24,129 nt of DNA from DATKKG01 sp035543015 (GCA_035543015.1 DATKKG010000002.1:1-24129), one strand, 5' to 3'; positions 14,428 through 21,806 are shown, numbered from the stretch's first letter. The notes: generated from the letters alone by a model not told the origin. Numbers and translations are program-made.

Positions 14428-15165
14428 ATGTCCAGGCTTCAGGCCGCCTTGAACGCCGGAGGCCTAGAGCTGCTGGTGGAGCTTCCCAGCAACAGCGCCG
14501 AGCTTGCGGCGGCCGCGGAGAAGCATGGAGCCGATTCTCTGCTCCTGCAGCTCTTCAACGAACACCCGGTCACCTCCGCCTACACTGGAGGACCAGACCT
14601 CGAGGCCCAGCAGATAAAGGACCTGATCTCCGTCCTGAAGATACCCGTCGGCGTCCACGTGGGCAGCCAGAAGGCCCTTTCCAAGGACGACTGGGAGCAG
14701 GTCCTCGCCCTTGGATTCGACTACGCTGCCATGGCCGTCGCCAGGACACCACCTTTCGTGATGAGGGACGGCCGTCTGAAGCTCCTCTCGTACGTGCAGC
14801 CGGGGATGCCCTTCGAGTACTACAGGGTCCTCTCCGAATACGAGAACTTGATCGCCCTGTCTTTCGAGACCTCCTCCCAGACTCAGTCCGAGGCCGCCAA
14901 CAGGTTCAGCGTCGTGGACCTCGTCACCATGTCGCTCGTCTCCAAGCTTTCGGGCAGCAAGCCCGTTCTGTTCCGCGTCTCGCAGGACGTGACGGGCGAC
15001 GACGTCCAGAGCCTCGTGGACAGCGGCTGCCGCGGCATCCTCCTCGATCCAGCTTACACGGCGGCTACGGCCGATTACTTCGGGACCTGCACCGCCCAGT
15101 TCAGGGAGGCCCTTGATGCGCTCAAGAAGAGGACTGTATTTAGGGCGCACTTTCCATGGGGTTAG
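14428..15165 (+). CDS. Unassigned (beta/alpha)8-barrel-like protein
   Basis: I do not recognise this 245-residue protein. Its pattern of regularly spaced short hydrophobic strands followed by amphipathic helices suggests a TIM barrel: ELLVELPS, DSLLLQLF, PVGVHVGS, FDYAAMAV, LIALSFET, VVDLVTMS, KPVLFRV and CRGILLDPA are plausible strands 1 to 8. The last segment, SGCRGILLDPA, resembles the phosphate-binding end of several sugar-phosphate and amino-acid-biosynthesis barrels, without a diagnostic motif. No signal peptide or membrane helix is seen. It is the first gene of an operon with a nucleotidyltransferase, a GlmU-like protein and a phosphoesterase, so an isomerase, epimerase or aldolase acting on a sugar phosphate is a reasonable guess only. 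Confidence 0.8.
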   Translation: MSRLQAALNAGGLELLVELPSNSAELAAAAEKHGADSLLLQLFNEHPVTSAYTGGPDLEAQQIKDLISVLKIPVGVHVGSQKALSKDDWEQVLALGFDYAAMAVARTPPFVMRDGRLKLLSYVQPGMPFEYYRVLSEYENLIALSFETSSQTQSEAANRFSVVDLVTMSLVSKLSGSKPVLFRVSQDVTGDDVQSLVDSGCRGILLDPAYTAATADYFGTCTAQFREALDALKKRTVFRAHFPWG

Positions 15166-15179
15166 GGTGGAAGGGTGAT

Positions 15180-15884
15180 TTGCAGGCAGTAATCCTGGCT
15201 GGCGGCCTGGGGACCCGCCTCAGGCCCTACACTTTCTTCGCGCCCAAGCCGATGCTCCCACTGGGCGACAAGCCCCTCATGGAGCACATGGTCATCCAGC
15301 TCTCGAAGACCGGCATAACCGACATCTTGGTCACTGTAAGCTACCTCAGGAAGACCATCGAGGACTACTTTGGCAACGGGCAGGAACTTGGGGTCCACAT
15401 TCGCTATGTCCGCACAGCCAAACCCATGGGAACGGCCGGGCAGCTGAAGACGGTCGAACGGCTGGTGAAGGAGAGCTTCGTAGTGCTCTACGGCGACTCC
15501 CTCGTCGAAGCGGACATAGGGAAGATGATCGAGTTCCACAAGAAGAAGAAGGCGCTGGCGACCCTGATGCTCATGCCGTTCAGGGAGCCGATGAAGTACG
15601 GGTTCATCGAGACCGACGCCGAAGACAGGGTGACGAACTGGAAGGAGAAGCCCGTGGTCGAAGGCTGGATCAACGTGGGATGCTATGTGATGGAGCCGGC
15701 CTTCATGAAGTACATACCGGCAGAGGTGATGTACGGGATGAACGACGCGTTCAACGCGGCCGTCAAGAAGGGCGAGCCGGTCTTCGGCTACAAGGCCGAG
15801 GGCGACTTCATAGACATAGGCGACAAGAAGAGCTACATCAGCGCCAATGCGAAGTTCGTCGAGAGGCTGGGCCGAATACTCTGA
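15180..15884 (+). CDS. Sugar-phosphate nucleotidyltransferase
   Basis: This 234-residue enzyme transfers a nucleotide to a sugar 1-phosphate. It has the N-terminal signature QAVILAGGLGTRLRPYTFF, then KPMLPLGDKPLMEH, the metal-ligand region VVLYGDSLVEADI, and WKEKPVVEGWINVGCYVM. The minimal length (no C-terminal beta-helix) matches short GDP-mannose/dTDP-glucose/UDP-glucose pyrophosphorylase-type proteins; sugar and base are not readable. TTG 15180 places the start at the conserved strand (LQAVILAGG) nine bases after GGTGG; ATG 15156, overlapping the upstream stop by ten bases, is the alternative. The adjacent GlmU-like gene may supply the acetyltransferase half of a split pathway. Confidence 0.92.
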   Translation: MQAVILAGGLGTRLRPYTFFAPKPMLPLGDKPLMEHMVIQLSKTGITDILVTVSYLRKTIEDYFGNGQELGVHIRYVRTAKPMGTAGQLKTVERLVKESFVVLYGDSLVEADIGKMIEFHKKKKALATLMLMPFREPMKYGFIETDAEDRVTNWKEKPVVEGWINVGCYVMEPAFMKYIPAEVMYGMNDAFNAAVKKGEPVFGYKAEGDFIDIGDKKSYISANAKFVERLGRIL

Positions 15885-15899
15885 GGGGGGACGTGCGTT

Positions 15900-17075
15900 T
15901 TGGCTGAGGTAGCGCTCCTCGAAGAGGATACGACCAACCCGATGAGGCCCCTTTCGCTGGCGAAGCCGACCTTCAAGCTCATCTACTCTTACCGGCCCCT
16001 GGCTTCCAGGATAAAGCGGGAGATAGGGCGGATCTCGGCCTGCTACGTCCCGAGGAGGTTCGAAACCCTGCTGAAGGAGACCGAGCCCCAGCTCGCCGTC
16101 AACCCCGCAAAGCTCGAGGGGGAGGTGATCCTGGTGAACAGTCGCCTTCGCCCGGAGGCCGCAGCGGTGTCAAGCGTGAAGGGCCTCAAGCTGGGGCAGT
16201 ACATCGTTTCGGATGGGGCTTTCGCGGCGGCCAAGGTCGCCAGGGTGCCAGAAGACATCAGGGAGCTGGCCGACGGAGGGCTCGCTGGCAAACTCAGATT
16301 GGACGGCGCGGAGGAGCTCACGGGCGAAGGATACCTGCTGAGGGGGCCTTGGGACCTGATAACGAGCCTTACGGCCGGTCTTAGCGGGACCGGAGTCGTC
16401 TACGGCAGCCATGTCGCCGTCGAGGAGCCCGTCTACTTCGACACGTCGAAGGGCCCCGTCCTGATCGCCGACGATGCGAAGATAGAGGCGTTCTCAAGGA
16501 TCGTCGGCCCCGCCCTCATCGGCAAGGGCTCGGTCGTGCACTCGGCCAGGATGAACGGTAGCTGCTACATCGGGGACGGATGCAGGGTGGGCGGCGAGGT
16601 CGAGGAGAGCATCATCGAAGCCCACTCCAACAAGACGCACGCGGGCTACCTGGGCCACTCGTACGTTGGAGAGTGGGTGAACATCGGGGCGGGCGCGGTG
16701 ACCAGCGACCTCAAGAACACCTACGGCTCTGTTCGCGTCCAGGGCGTGTCCGGGAAGGTGGACACGGGGCTTGTCAAGCTGGGTTCCTTCATCGCCGACC
16801 TCGCCAAGGTCTCGATAAACTCCACGGTCTACGCAGGCAAGTGCGTCGGCATGGCTTCTCAGGTCCATGGGCTCATCGACAGGGACGTCCCTCCCTTCAC
16901 CCTGTTCGGGAGATCGTACGGCTGGGAGGACAGGCCGCTGCTTCTCGAATCGGCACTGGAGTCCTTTCGCAGGATGAAGGCCAGGAGGGGCCTGAAGGTC
17001 TCTCGAGGGGAGGAAGAGCTCGTGCGAATGGCGCACTCCGATGCCGGCGCAAGGGCGTCCTCTCCTTCCGGGTGA
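15900..17075 (+). CDS. GlmU-like protein with left-handed beta-helix acyltransferase domain
   Basis: This 391-residue protein resembles the GlmU-like family (TIGR03991 type). The N-terminal part (about 1-180) contains NPMRPLSLAKPTFKLIYSYR, a degenerate nucleotidyltransferase-like domain lacking the GxGxR loop. The C-terminal part (about 190-330) is a hexapeptide-repeat left-handed beta-helix: IADDAKIEAFSRIVGPALIG, YIGDGCRVGGEVEESIIEAH, NKTHAGYLGHSYVGEWVNIG and AGAVTSDLKNTYG. Such domains acetylate glucosamine 1-phosphate. The active nucleotidyltransferase next door could complete UDP-GlcNAc-type synthesis. The start is TTG 15900, about ten bases after GAGGGGGG. The Ser/Ala-rich tail is probably disordered. 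Confidence 0.87.
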   Translation: MAEVALLEEDTTNPMRPLSLAKPTFKLIYSYRPLASRIKREIGRISACYVPRRFETLLKETEPQLAVNPAKLEGEVILVNSRLRPEAAAVSSVKGLKLGQYIVSDGAFAAAKVARVPEDIRELADGGLAGKLRLDGAEELTGEGYLLRGPWDLITSLTAGLSGTGVVYGSHVAVEEPVYFDTSKGPVLIADDAKIEAFSRIVGPALIGKGSVVHSARMNGSCYIGDGCRVGGEVEESIIEAHSNKTHAGYLGHSYVGEWVNIGAGAVTSDLKNTYGSVRVQGVSGKVDTGLVKLGSFIADLAKVSINSTVYAGKCVGMASQVHGLIDRDVPPFTLFGRSYGWEDRPLLLESALESFRRMKARRGLKVSRGEEELVRMAHSDAGARASSPSG

Positions 17076-17077
17076 TC
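17071..17077 (+). promoter_or_regulatory. Strong anti-SD match preceding an ATA codon
   Basis: GGTGATC is a seven-base perfect complement of the conserved archaeal 16S rRNA 3' end (GATCACC). It overlaps the stop codon of the GlmU-like gene and lies seven bases before ATA 17085. It is the best available ribosome site for the metallophosphoesterase and helps decide its start. Confidence 0.55.
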
Positions 17078-17084
17078 TCACTCG

Positions 17085-17711
17085 ATAATCGTTCACATCA
17101 CGGACGTTCACAGGTCAGAGAAGATACTGGGGCGCCTGGACATGTTCGGAAGGGCCGCCGACCTCATGGTCATTTCGGGGGACGTGACCACTTCCGGGGA
17201 CGAAGCCTTCCTGGCAAGGTTCCTGTCGCGGTTGGGCGGGCTTCCCGTGCCCGTCTTCATGGTCCCCGGCAACAACGAAGGGCCTGAGCTCAACGTCCCG
17301 GGGAACGTAACCAACATCGACGGCAAGGTGGCCGAGTTCCGGGGCCTGCGTTTCGGAGGCCTGGGAGGCTCGAACCCGACGCCTTTCAACACGGTCAACG
17401 AATACTCCGAGGCGCAGCTCTGGGACAAGCTCGCCGGCCTCGGCAAGGTCGACGTTCTCGTTTCTCACTCCCCACCGTTCGGGACGTCCCTCGACACCTC
17501 CGGCTACGGCGGGCATTTGGGGAGCCGCTCCGTGATGCGGTACCTTGGGGAGATGCGTCCCAGGCTTCTGCTGTGCGGCCACATACACACTGCCAGGGCC
17601 GTCGAGGTCGTCGGCGGATGCACCTGCTGCAACCCCGGCTCGGCCTCCTCGGGCGGCTTCGCCATCGTGAGCATCGACGGCGAGGTCTCCGTAGAGCTGA
17701 AGACCCTCTAG
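17085..17711 (+). CDS. Calcineurin-like metallophosphoesterase with non-canonical ATA start
   Basis: All five metallophosphoesterase motifs are present: Asp-x-His in IVHITDVH, Gly-Asp in VISGDVTT, PGNNE, VSHSPPF and CGHIHTARA. With an ATA start at 17085 the protein has 208 residues and metal ligands Asp7, His9, Asp33, Asn63, His128, His166 and His168. The first ATG in frame (17142) would delete the DxH motif. No ATG, GTG or TTG lies between the in-frame TGA that ends the previous gene (17073-17075) and that motif, whereas a seven-base SD precedes ATA. The size fits YfcE/MJ0936-like phosphodiesterases. Substrate is unknown; as the last gene of the operon it may act on a pathway phosphate. Translation by TGA readthrough or a sequencing error are alternatives. 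Confidence 0.88.
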   Translation: MIVHITDVHRSEKILGRLDMFGRAADLMVISGDVTTSGDEAFLARFLSRLGGLPVPVFMVPGNNEGPELNVPGNVTNIDGKVAEFRGLRFGGLGGSNPTPFNTVNEYSEAQLWDKLAGLGKVDVLVSHSPPFGTSLDTSGYGGHLGSRSVMRYLGEMRPRLLLCGHIHTARAVEVVGGCTCCNPGSASSGGFAIVSIDGEVSVELKTL

Positions 17712-17759
17712 CCGGGTCCCCCCGCGCCGCGGGATTCCGCCAGCCCGAATATGGCTAGA

Positions 17760-17767
17760 GTTAAAGC
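17760..17767 (+). promoter_or_regulatory. TATA box for amidohydrolase gene
   Basis: GTTAAAGC, with predicted transcription start near 17791 and a leader of about 12 bases before ATG 17803. Moderate match to consensus. Confidence 0.45.
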
Positions 17768-17802
17768 CTTCTTCGGACTCCGACCATCCGGGTACTGCGA
17801 GA

Positions 17803-19167
17803 ATGGGGAAGCGCACTCTGGCCGTCAGGGACGGCCTGGTCGTCACGATGGACGAGCAGAGGAGCATCATCGAAGACGGCGCAGTGGTGGTGGAAGGAGG
17901 GAGGATCGTCGCAGTGGGGGACTCGGACTCCACGATCAGGGAGCACCGCCCCGACGTGGTGCTCTCCGCGAAGGGAGGGATAGTGATCCCTGGCCTGATC
18001 TGTTCCCACACGCACCTATACGGCATCCTGCTAAGGGGCGCGTCCATCAACCTGCCGCCGTCGACCGACTTCACCGAGAACCTCCAGCGGGTCTGGTGGC
18101 CCATGGACCAGGCGATGACCCACGAGGACGCATATTCGAGCGCACTCGCATCGTCGCTCGAGTTCCTCCTTAGCGGCACGACCACCTTCGCGGACACGTA
18201 TTCCGGCCCCAACTCCATCGAGGGCATCCTCGACTCCGTGGAGAAGGGGGTCGACAAGGTGGGAATCAGGGGGATCCTGTCCTTCGAAGCCACGGAACGC
18301 AGGAGCATCGAAGAGGGGGAACGAGGACTGAAGGAGAACATACGCTACATAAGGAAGGCCAAGCCGGGGAGGTGCACTGGGATGATGAGCCTCCACGCAT
18401 CGTTCACCGTCAGCGACTCCCTTGTCGAGAGAGGTGCTGACGCGGCTCGCGAGCTCAAGGCGCCCCTTACCATGCATGCGTCTGAAGGCCGGGGCGATCT
18501 CTACCACAACATGGAGCGCTACGGGATGCGGACGATAGAGAGGCTGAGCCGTCTGGGGTTCCTAGGGCCCGACGTGGTTCTAGCTCACGCCGTCCATGTG
18601 AACCTGGACGAGCTGAAACTCCTGAGGCAGTCTGGGACGAACGTGGCCCACAACCCCATGAGCAACATGCTCAACGCGGTGGGGACGTCGCCCGTGGACA
18701 CCATGAAGGAGATGGGCATCAACGTGAGCCTCGGCAACGACGGGTACGTTTTCGATGCCTTCGAGAACCTGAGGGCCGCGTTTCTAGTCCACAAGCTTCA
18801 CAGGGAGGATCCAAGGGTCCTCAGCCCCCTGGACGTATTCGAAATGGCCACGGTGAACGCCGCCAAGGCGTACGGCCTCGGCGACCTGGGTGTCCTGAAG
18901 CCAGGAACGAGGGCCGACATGGCCATACTGAAGCCTCACCTTCCGACTCCCCTCACTCCCTCCAGCGTCTACGGGCACCTGGTCAACTCTGTCTCGGGTG
19001 GGGACGTCGATACGGTCCTGGTGGACGGAGAGGTCCTCCTCGAAGGTAGGAAGCCCACCAAGGTGGGCCGAGAGGAGGCGGTCGCCGCGTCTCGGCGCGC
19101 GGCCTCGACCCTCTGGACTCGCCTCGCCGACGTATCGAGCCAGGTGGACGTCCTCAAGCGGGACTAG
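17803..19167 (+). CDS. Amidohydrolase, MtaD/SsnA/AtzA-type deaminase family
   Basis: This 454-residue metal-dependent hydrolase is of the type that deaminates S-adenosylhomocysteine, methylthioadenosine, adenosine or guanine-like substrates. Metal and catalytic residues: His69 and His71 in CSHTHLYG, His225 with general-acid Glu228 in MHASEG, His262/His265 in LAHAVH, and Asp313 in SLGNDGY, which is more often GTDG. NPMSNML, VNAAKAYGLGDLGVLKPGTRADMAIL and a C-terminal beta-sandwich complete the family pattern. Length is normal. It is transcribed alone. SAH/MTA recycling would fit the methyltransferase two genes downstream, but the substrate cannot be fixed from sequence; chlorohydrolase-like or guanine deaminase activity is possible. 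Confidence 0.9.
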   Translation: MGKRTLAVRDGLVVTMDEQRSIIEDGAVVVEGGRIVAVGDSDSTIREHRPDVVLSAKGGIVIPGLICSHTHLYGILLRGASINLPPSTDFTENLQRVWWPMDQAMTHEDAYSSALASSLEFLLSGTTTFADTYSGPNSIEGILDSVEKGVDKVGIRGILSFEATERRSIEEGERGLKENIRYIRKAKPGRCTGMMSLHASFTVSDSLVERGADAARELKAPLTMHASEGRGDLYHNMERYGMRTIERLSRLGFLGPDVVLAHAVHVNLDELKLLRQSGTNVAHNPMSNMLNAVGTSPVDTMKEMGINVSLGNDGYVFDAFENLRAAFLVHKLHREDPRVLSPLDVFEMATVNAAKAYGLGDLGVLKPGTRADMAILKPHLPTPLTPSSVYGHLVNSVSGGDVDTVLVDGEVLLEGRKPTKVGREEAVAASRRAASTLWTRLADVSSQVDVLKRD

Positions 19168-19176
19168 CATACAAGA

Positions 19177-19184
19177 CTTTTAAT
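19177..19184 (+). promoter_or_regulatory. TATA box for NAD(P)H-hydrate dehydratase operon
   Basis: CTTTTAAT, with predicted transcription start near 19208. The leader of about 18 bases before GTG 19226 carries GAGGAGGTG. Confidence 0.65.
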
Positions 19185-19225
19185 TCATCGAGAAACGATA
19201 CCTCCATGAGGAGGTGCAGGTAGCC

Positions 19226-20095
19226 GTGCCAGGTGTCGTCGAGGCCTCAGCGGAGGTCCTGGCCCCGATGTTCGTTCCGAGGAAGTCCGGGTCGAGGAAG
19301 GGGGAGAACGGCCGCGTCCTGGTGGTTGGGGGAAGCTGGCTCTACCACGGGGCGCCCATCCATGCCGCGGAGGGCGCGACCAGGGCGGGCGTCGACCTCG
19401 TCTACGTCGCTGTGCCTCGGGTCATCGCGGACCCCGTGAGGTCGTATTCGGCCGACTTCATCGTCTTCCCCCTGTCGGACCAGAAGCTCACCACTGGAGC
19501 CGTAAGGCGCCTTCTCAAGTGGCTCCCCGAGATAGATTCCGCGGTGGTGGGGCCTGGTCTGGGCTGGCAGCCCTACGACGGCGTCAAGCTCCTGTGCAGC
19601 GAACTGGTCTCCAGGAAGGTCAGACTCACGCTCGACGCCGACGCCCTGCGCCGCGACGTCGTGGCCGCCTGCAGGGGAGGAGACGTGGTGCTGACCCCTC
19701 ATTCAGGCGAATTCAACAGGCTCACCGGAGAGCAGCTACCAGCACAGGGAGACCTCAGAGCAGAGATGGTTGCCAAGGCCGCGGCTGAGATGGGTGTGGT
19801 CGTCTTGGCCAAGGGCCCGGTGGACATCGCCAGCGACGGAACGACGTCGTACGTCAGCCGCACGGGCTGCTCAGCCATGACCGTCGGCGGCACGGGAGAC
19901 GTGCTGGCTGGATTGGTCTCCGGATTGATGGCGCTCAGGATGTCGCCGCTGCACGCCGCTGCCTGTGCCTCATTCGCCAACGGGAGGGCCGGCGAGGCGG
20001 CGAAGAGGCTCTTGGGCAACCACATAACGGCCACTGACGTGGCGAGGCTTCTCCCCACCACGCTTAAAGACTTCGACCGAGAGGAGCAGCAGTAG
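19226..20095 (+). CDS. nnrD: ADP/ATP-dependent NAD(P)H-hydrate dehydratase
   Basis: This repairs damaged hydrated NADH/NADPH using a nucleoside phosphate. The 289-residue ribokinase-like protein contains KGENGRVLVVGGS, AVVGPGLGW, LTPHSGEFNRLTG and the diagnostic C-terminal GCSAMTVGGTGDVLAGLVSG, followed by SPLHAAACASFANGRAGE. The N-terminal epimerase domain (NnrE), often fused in archaea and bacteria, is absent and not encoded nearby. GTG 19226 is preferred because the SD GAGGAGGTG ends about nine bases upstream; a GTG at 19214 lies within that SD. The gene is followed after seven bases by a methyltransferase, suggesting a two-gene operon. Confidence 0.94.
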   Translation: MPGVVEASAEVLAPMFVPRKSGSRKGENGRVLVVGGSWLYHGAPIHAAEGATRAGVDLVYVAVPRVIADPVRSYSADFIVFPLSDQKLTTGAVRRLLKWLPEIDSAVVGPGLGWQPYDGVKLLCSELVSRKVRLTLDADALRRDVVAACRGGDVVLTPHSGEFNRLTGEQLPAQGDLRAEMVAKAAAEMGVVVLAKGPVDIASDGTTSYVSRTGCSAMTVGGTGDVLAGLVSGLMALRMSPLHAAACASFANGRAGEAAKRLLGNHITATDVARLLPTTLKDFDREEQQ

Positions 20096-20102
20096 CTAGT
20101 TC

Positions 20103-20846
20103 TTGTCATCAGGGCTCGGCGAAGACTGGGAGCGGATACTCGAGGACCTCAGGGTCATAGCACCCATCTACGAGAGGGGGAACCTGGTCCTCTCCTTCGG
20201 CCGGTCTCCCAAGCTCAGGAAGGCGGCGGTCTCCTCAGGGCTTCCCGCCTCCGGGCTCTTCTTGGACGTCGGCTGCGGACCCGGCAGCATGAGCATGGAG
20301 GCGAAGAGGCTCAACCCGTCGCTCGAGGCCGTCCTCCTGGACCCCCTCCCCGAGATGCTGAGCTACGCCTCCGAGCAGGAGGAACTGGTAGGGGCGCACT
20401 TCGTCTGCGGCGTGTACGAGTACCTCCCGTTCAGGGGAGGGACTTTCGACGCCTATCTCGCCGGCTTCACACTTCGCGATGCAAGGGACCGGGGGAACGC
20501 GATCAAGGAGGCCAGGAGGGTCCTTTGCGACGACGGCGCCGCCGTGGTGCTGGACCTTGGCAGGCCCGACTCTTCGGCCAAGAGGGCCATGATAGCTGCC
20601 TATTGGAGGTTGCTGGTGCCTGCCCTGCTGTGGCTGTACCTGGGAGAGAGGGGGCGGCCGTTCAGGGACATCTACTTGACGGTGCGGAAGCTTCCGAGCA
20701 ATTCCCAGATGCTCTCGATGTTCGGAGGGAGTTTCGAGGAGGTCAGGGCGGAGAAGTTCCTGTTCGACGGCGTCCTCATGATAACTGCCTCGGGGCACCT
20801 TCAGGCCGTGGAGGCAGGCAGGGTCTCCGCGACCGGCCTGAAGTAG
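20103..20846 (+). CDS. Class I SAM-dependent methyltransferase, UbiE-like
   Basis: This 247-residue methyltransferase has motif I LFLDVGCGPGSMSM (about residues 52-65), an acidic strand-2 end (AVLLDPLPEML), the post-II region YEYLPFRGGTFDAYLAGFTL and EARRVLCDDGAAVVLDLGRP. The order and the opening PIYERGNLVLSFGR resemble quinone C-methyltransferases (UbiE/MenG). A quinone or lipid acceptor is likely but unproven. A hydrophobic segment (YWRLLVPALLWLYLG) suggests membrane association. The start is TTG 20103, eight bases after the nnrD stop; GAGGAG lies 16 bases upstream, rather far. Its last 46 bases overlap the convergent membrane-protein gene. Confidence 0.9.
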   Translation: MSSGLGEDWERILEDLRVIAPIYERGNLVLSFGRSPKLRKAAVSSGLPASGLFLDVGCGPGSMSMEAKRLNPSLEAVLLDPLPEMLSYASEQEELVGAHFVCGVYEYLPFRGGTFDAYLAGFTLRDARDRGNAIKEARRVLCDDGAAVVLDLGRPDSSAKRAMIAAYWRLLVPALLWLYLGERGRPFRDIYLTVRKLPSNSQMLSMFGGSFEEVRAEKFLFDGVLMITASGHLQAVEAGRVSATGLK

Positions 20847-21244
20847 TCACGCACGTGCCGCCTCGTAAGGTAGTAGACGATCAGCAGCTCTATCGCCAGG
20901 CTTACGATCCCCATGGGAAGCACTAGGGCGCTCGACAAGGCCCCGAGGAGGGCCATGATCACCGCCATCCACCAGGCCCAGTTCTTCGCCTTCCATAGCC
21001 CGTACGCGTTCACGATCCCCAGGGCTCCGACCACGAGGAAGAATGACGCGACGAGCTGCACGCTGGAAGCGATGACGCCTGCGCCAGCCCCCGCGATATC
21101 AGAGTCCTGCTGGAGCTGCGCGACCAGCTGAGGGGTCAGGGTCAGCATCCAGAACCCGAGGAACGCCGAGAGGGCCCCTCCGATCGCGTCTATCATGGCG
21201 ATGGCCGTGACGCCCTGCGGCTTGGTCTTGGCCTCGATGTTCAA
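20801..21244 (-). CDS. Small four-helix membrane protein of unknown function
   Basis: I do not recognise a family by name. The 147-residue protein has about four hydrophobic helices: TAIAMIDAIGGALSAFLGFW, SSVQLVASFFLVVGALGIV, WWMAVIMALLGALSSALVL and GIVSLAIELLIVYYL, with a short basic tail (TRRHVRDYFRP). The GLWKAKNWAWWMAV motif between helices occurs in many small archaeal and bacterial membrane proteins of unknown role. The start is TTG 21244 (MNIEAK), with AGGTGG about eight bases upstream, and a TATA-like GTTAATAG at 21329-21336 gives a leader of about 60 bases. The C-terminal 15 codons lie antisense to the methyltransferase end. Confidence 0.8.
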   Translation of the reverse strand: MNIEAKTKPQGVTAIAMIDAIGGALSAFLGFWMLTLTPQLVAQLQQDSDIAGAGAGVIASSVQLVASFFLVVGALGIVNAYGLWKAKNWAWWMAVIMALLGALSSALVLPMGIVSLAIELLIVYYLTRRHVRDYFRPVAETLPASTA

Positions 21245-21328
21245 ACCGCGCCACCTGTGCGTAGCACCGACGGGCCGGCTCCATGGGGGCTTCTTTCATT
21301 CAAGCTCCCTTCATGCGCGCCGCGGGAG

Positions 21329-21336
21329 CTATTAAC
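21329..21336 (-). promoter_or_regulatory. TATA box for the four-helix membrane protein
   Basis: GTTAATAG on the minus strand, with predicted transcription start near 21305. It is divergent from the S25e promoter, about 40 bases away. Confidence 0.45.
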
Positions 21337-21368
21337 TCTTGCCCGCCGGCGGCCGTCCGCTGACAAAG

Positions 21369-21376
21369 GTTATATC
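21369..21376 (+). promoter_or_regulatory. TATA box for ribosomal protein S25e
   Basis: GTTATATC, with predicted transcription start near 21400, about seven bases before GTG 21407. Confidence 0.65.
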
Positions 21377-21406
21377 GAGCTTTCTTCAGCCTCACTGCGA
21401 CTAGAC

Positions 21407-21736
21407 GTGGGCGGCACAAAGAAGAAGACAATGGCTTCGGCCGAGAAGGAACAGGACCGGAAGGCCGAGGAGGAGAAACCCAAGGAGAAGAAGGGAGGGA
21501 AGGGTGCGAAGCTCTCCCGAGCTGTCCAGCCGCAATACTCGCTGAACGTCAGAGAGGAGGACGCGCTCGGCCAGCTTGCGCCACTCAAGGCGATCACGAT
21601 CTATTCCGCTGCGAAGACGCTGGGAGTGAAGGCCAGCATAGCCTCGACCCTGCTGCGTTCGATGGCCGACAAGGGGATGCTCGACAGGGTCGGCGGCTTC
21701 AGCGGCCACTACGTCTACGCCGTGAAGAAGAGGTAG
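21407..21736 (+). CDS. rps25e: 30S ribosomal protein S25e
   Basis: This is a small-subunit protein found in eukaryotes and TACK-type archaea but generally not in Euryarchaeota, so it is the most useful taxonomic marker here. A Lys/Glu-rich N-terminal extension (about residues 1-45) precedes a winged-helix core: PLKAITIYSAAKTLGVKASI, STLLRSMADKGML and VGGFSGHYVYAV. I place the start at GTG 21407, giving MGGTKKKT, because archaeal S25e proteins commonly begin with Gly-Gly and a Lys run and the TATA box suits it. ATG 21431 (MASAEK) is the alternative, eight residues shorter. It converges on aIF1. Confidence 0.9.
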   Translation: MGGTKKKTMASAEKEQDRKAEEEKPKEKKGGKGAKLSRAVQPQYSLNVREEDALGQLAPLKAITIYSAAKTLGVKASIASTLLRSMADKGMLDRVGGFSGHYVYAVKKR

Positions 21737-21806
21737 GAAACCGGGCCGTTTTCATCCTGTTACAGCACTAGACTCGGGAACGGAGGCGGGACCTCGAAGC
21801 GGAGCG

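Noticed and set aside
17115..18341. Minus-strand frame of 408 codons across the phosphoesterase and amidohydrolase
   Set aside because: Both plus-strand genes show complete catalytic motifs, and the frame crosses two genes and a promoter.
21099..21299. Leaderless-looking ATG at 21299 opening a 66-codon minus frame
   Set aside because: It runs out of frame through the membrane protein and resembles nothing; the TTG at 21244 with SD and a hydrophobic product is the better gene. A leader peptide remains a remote possibility.
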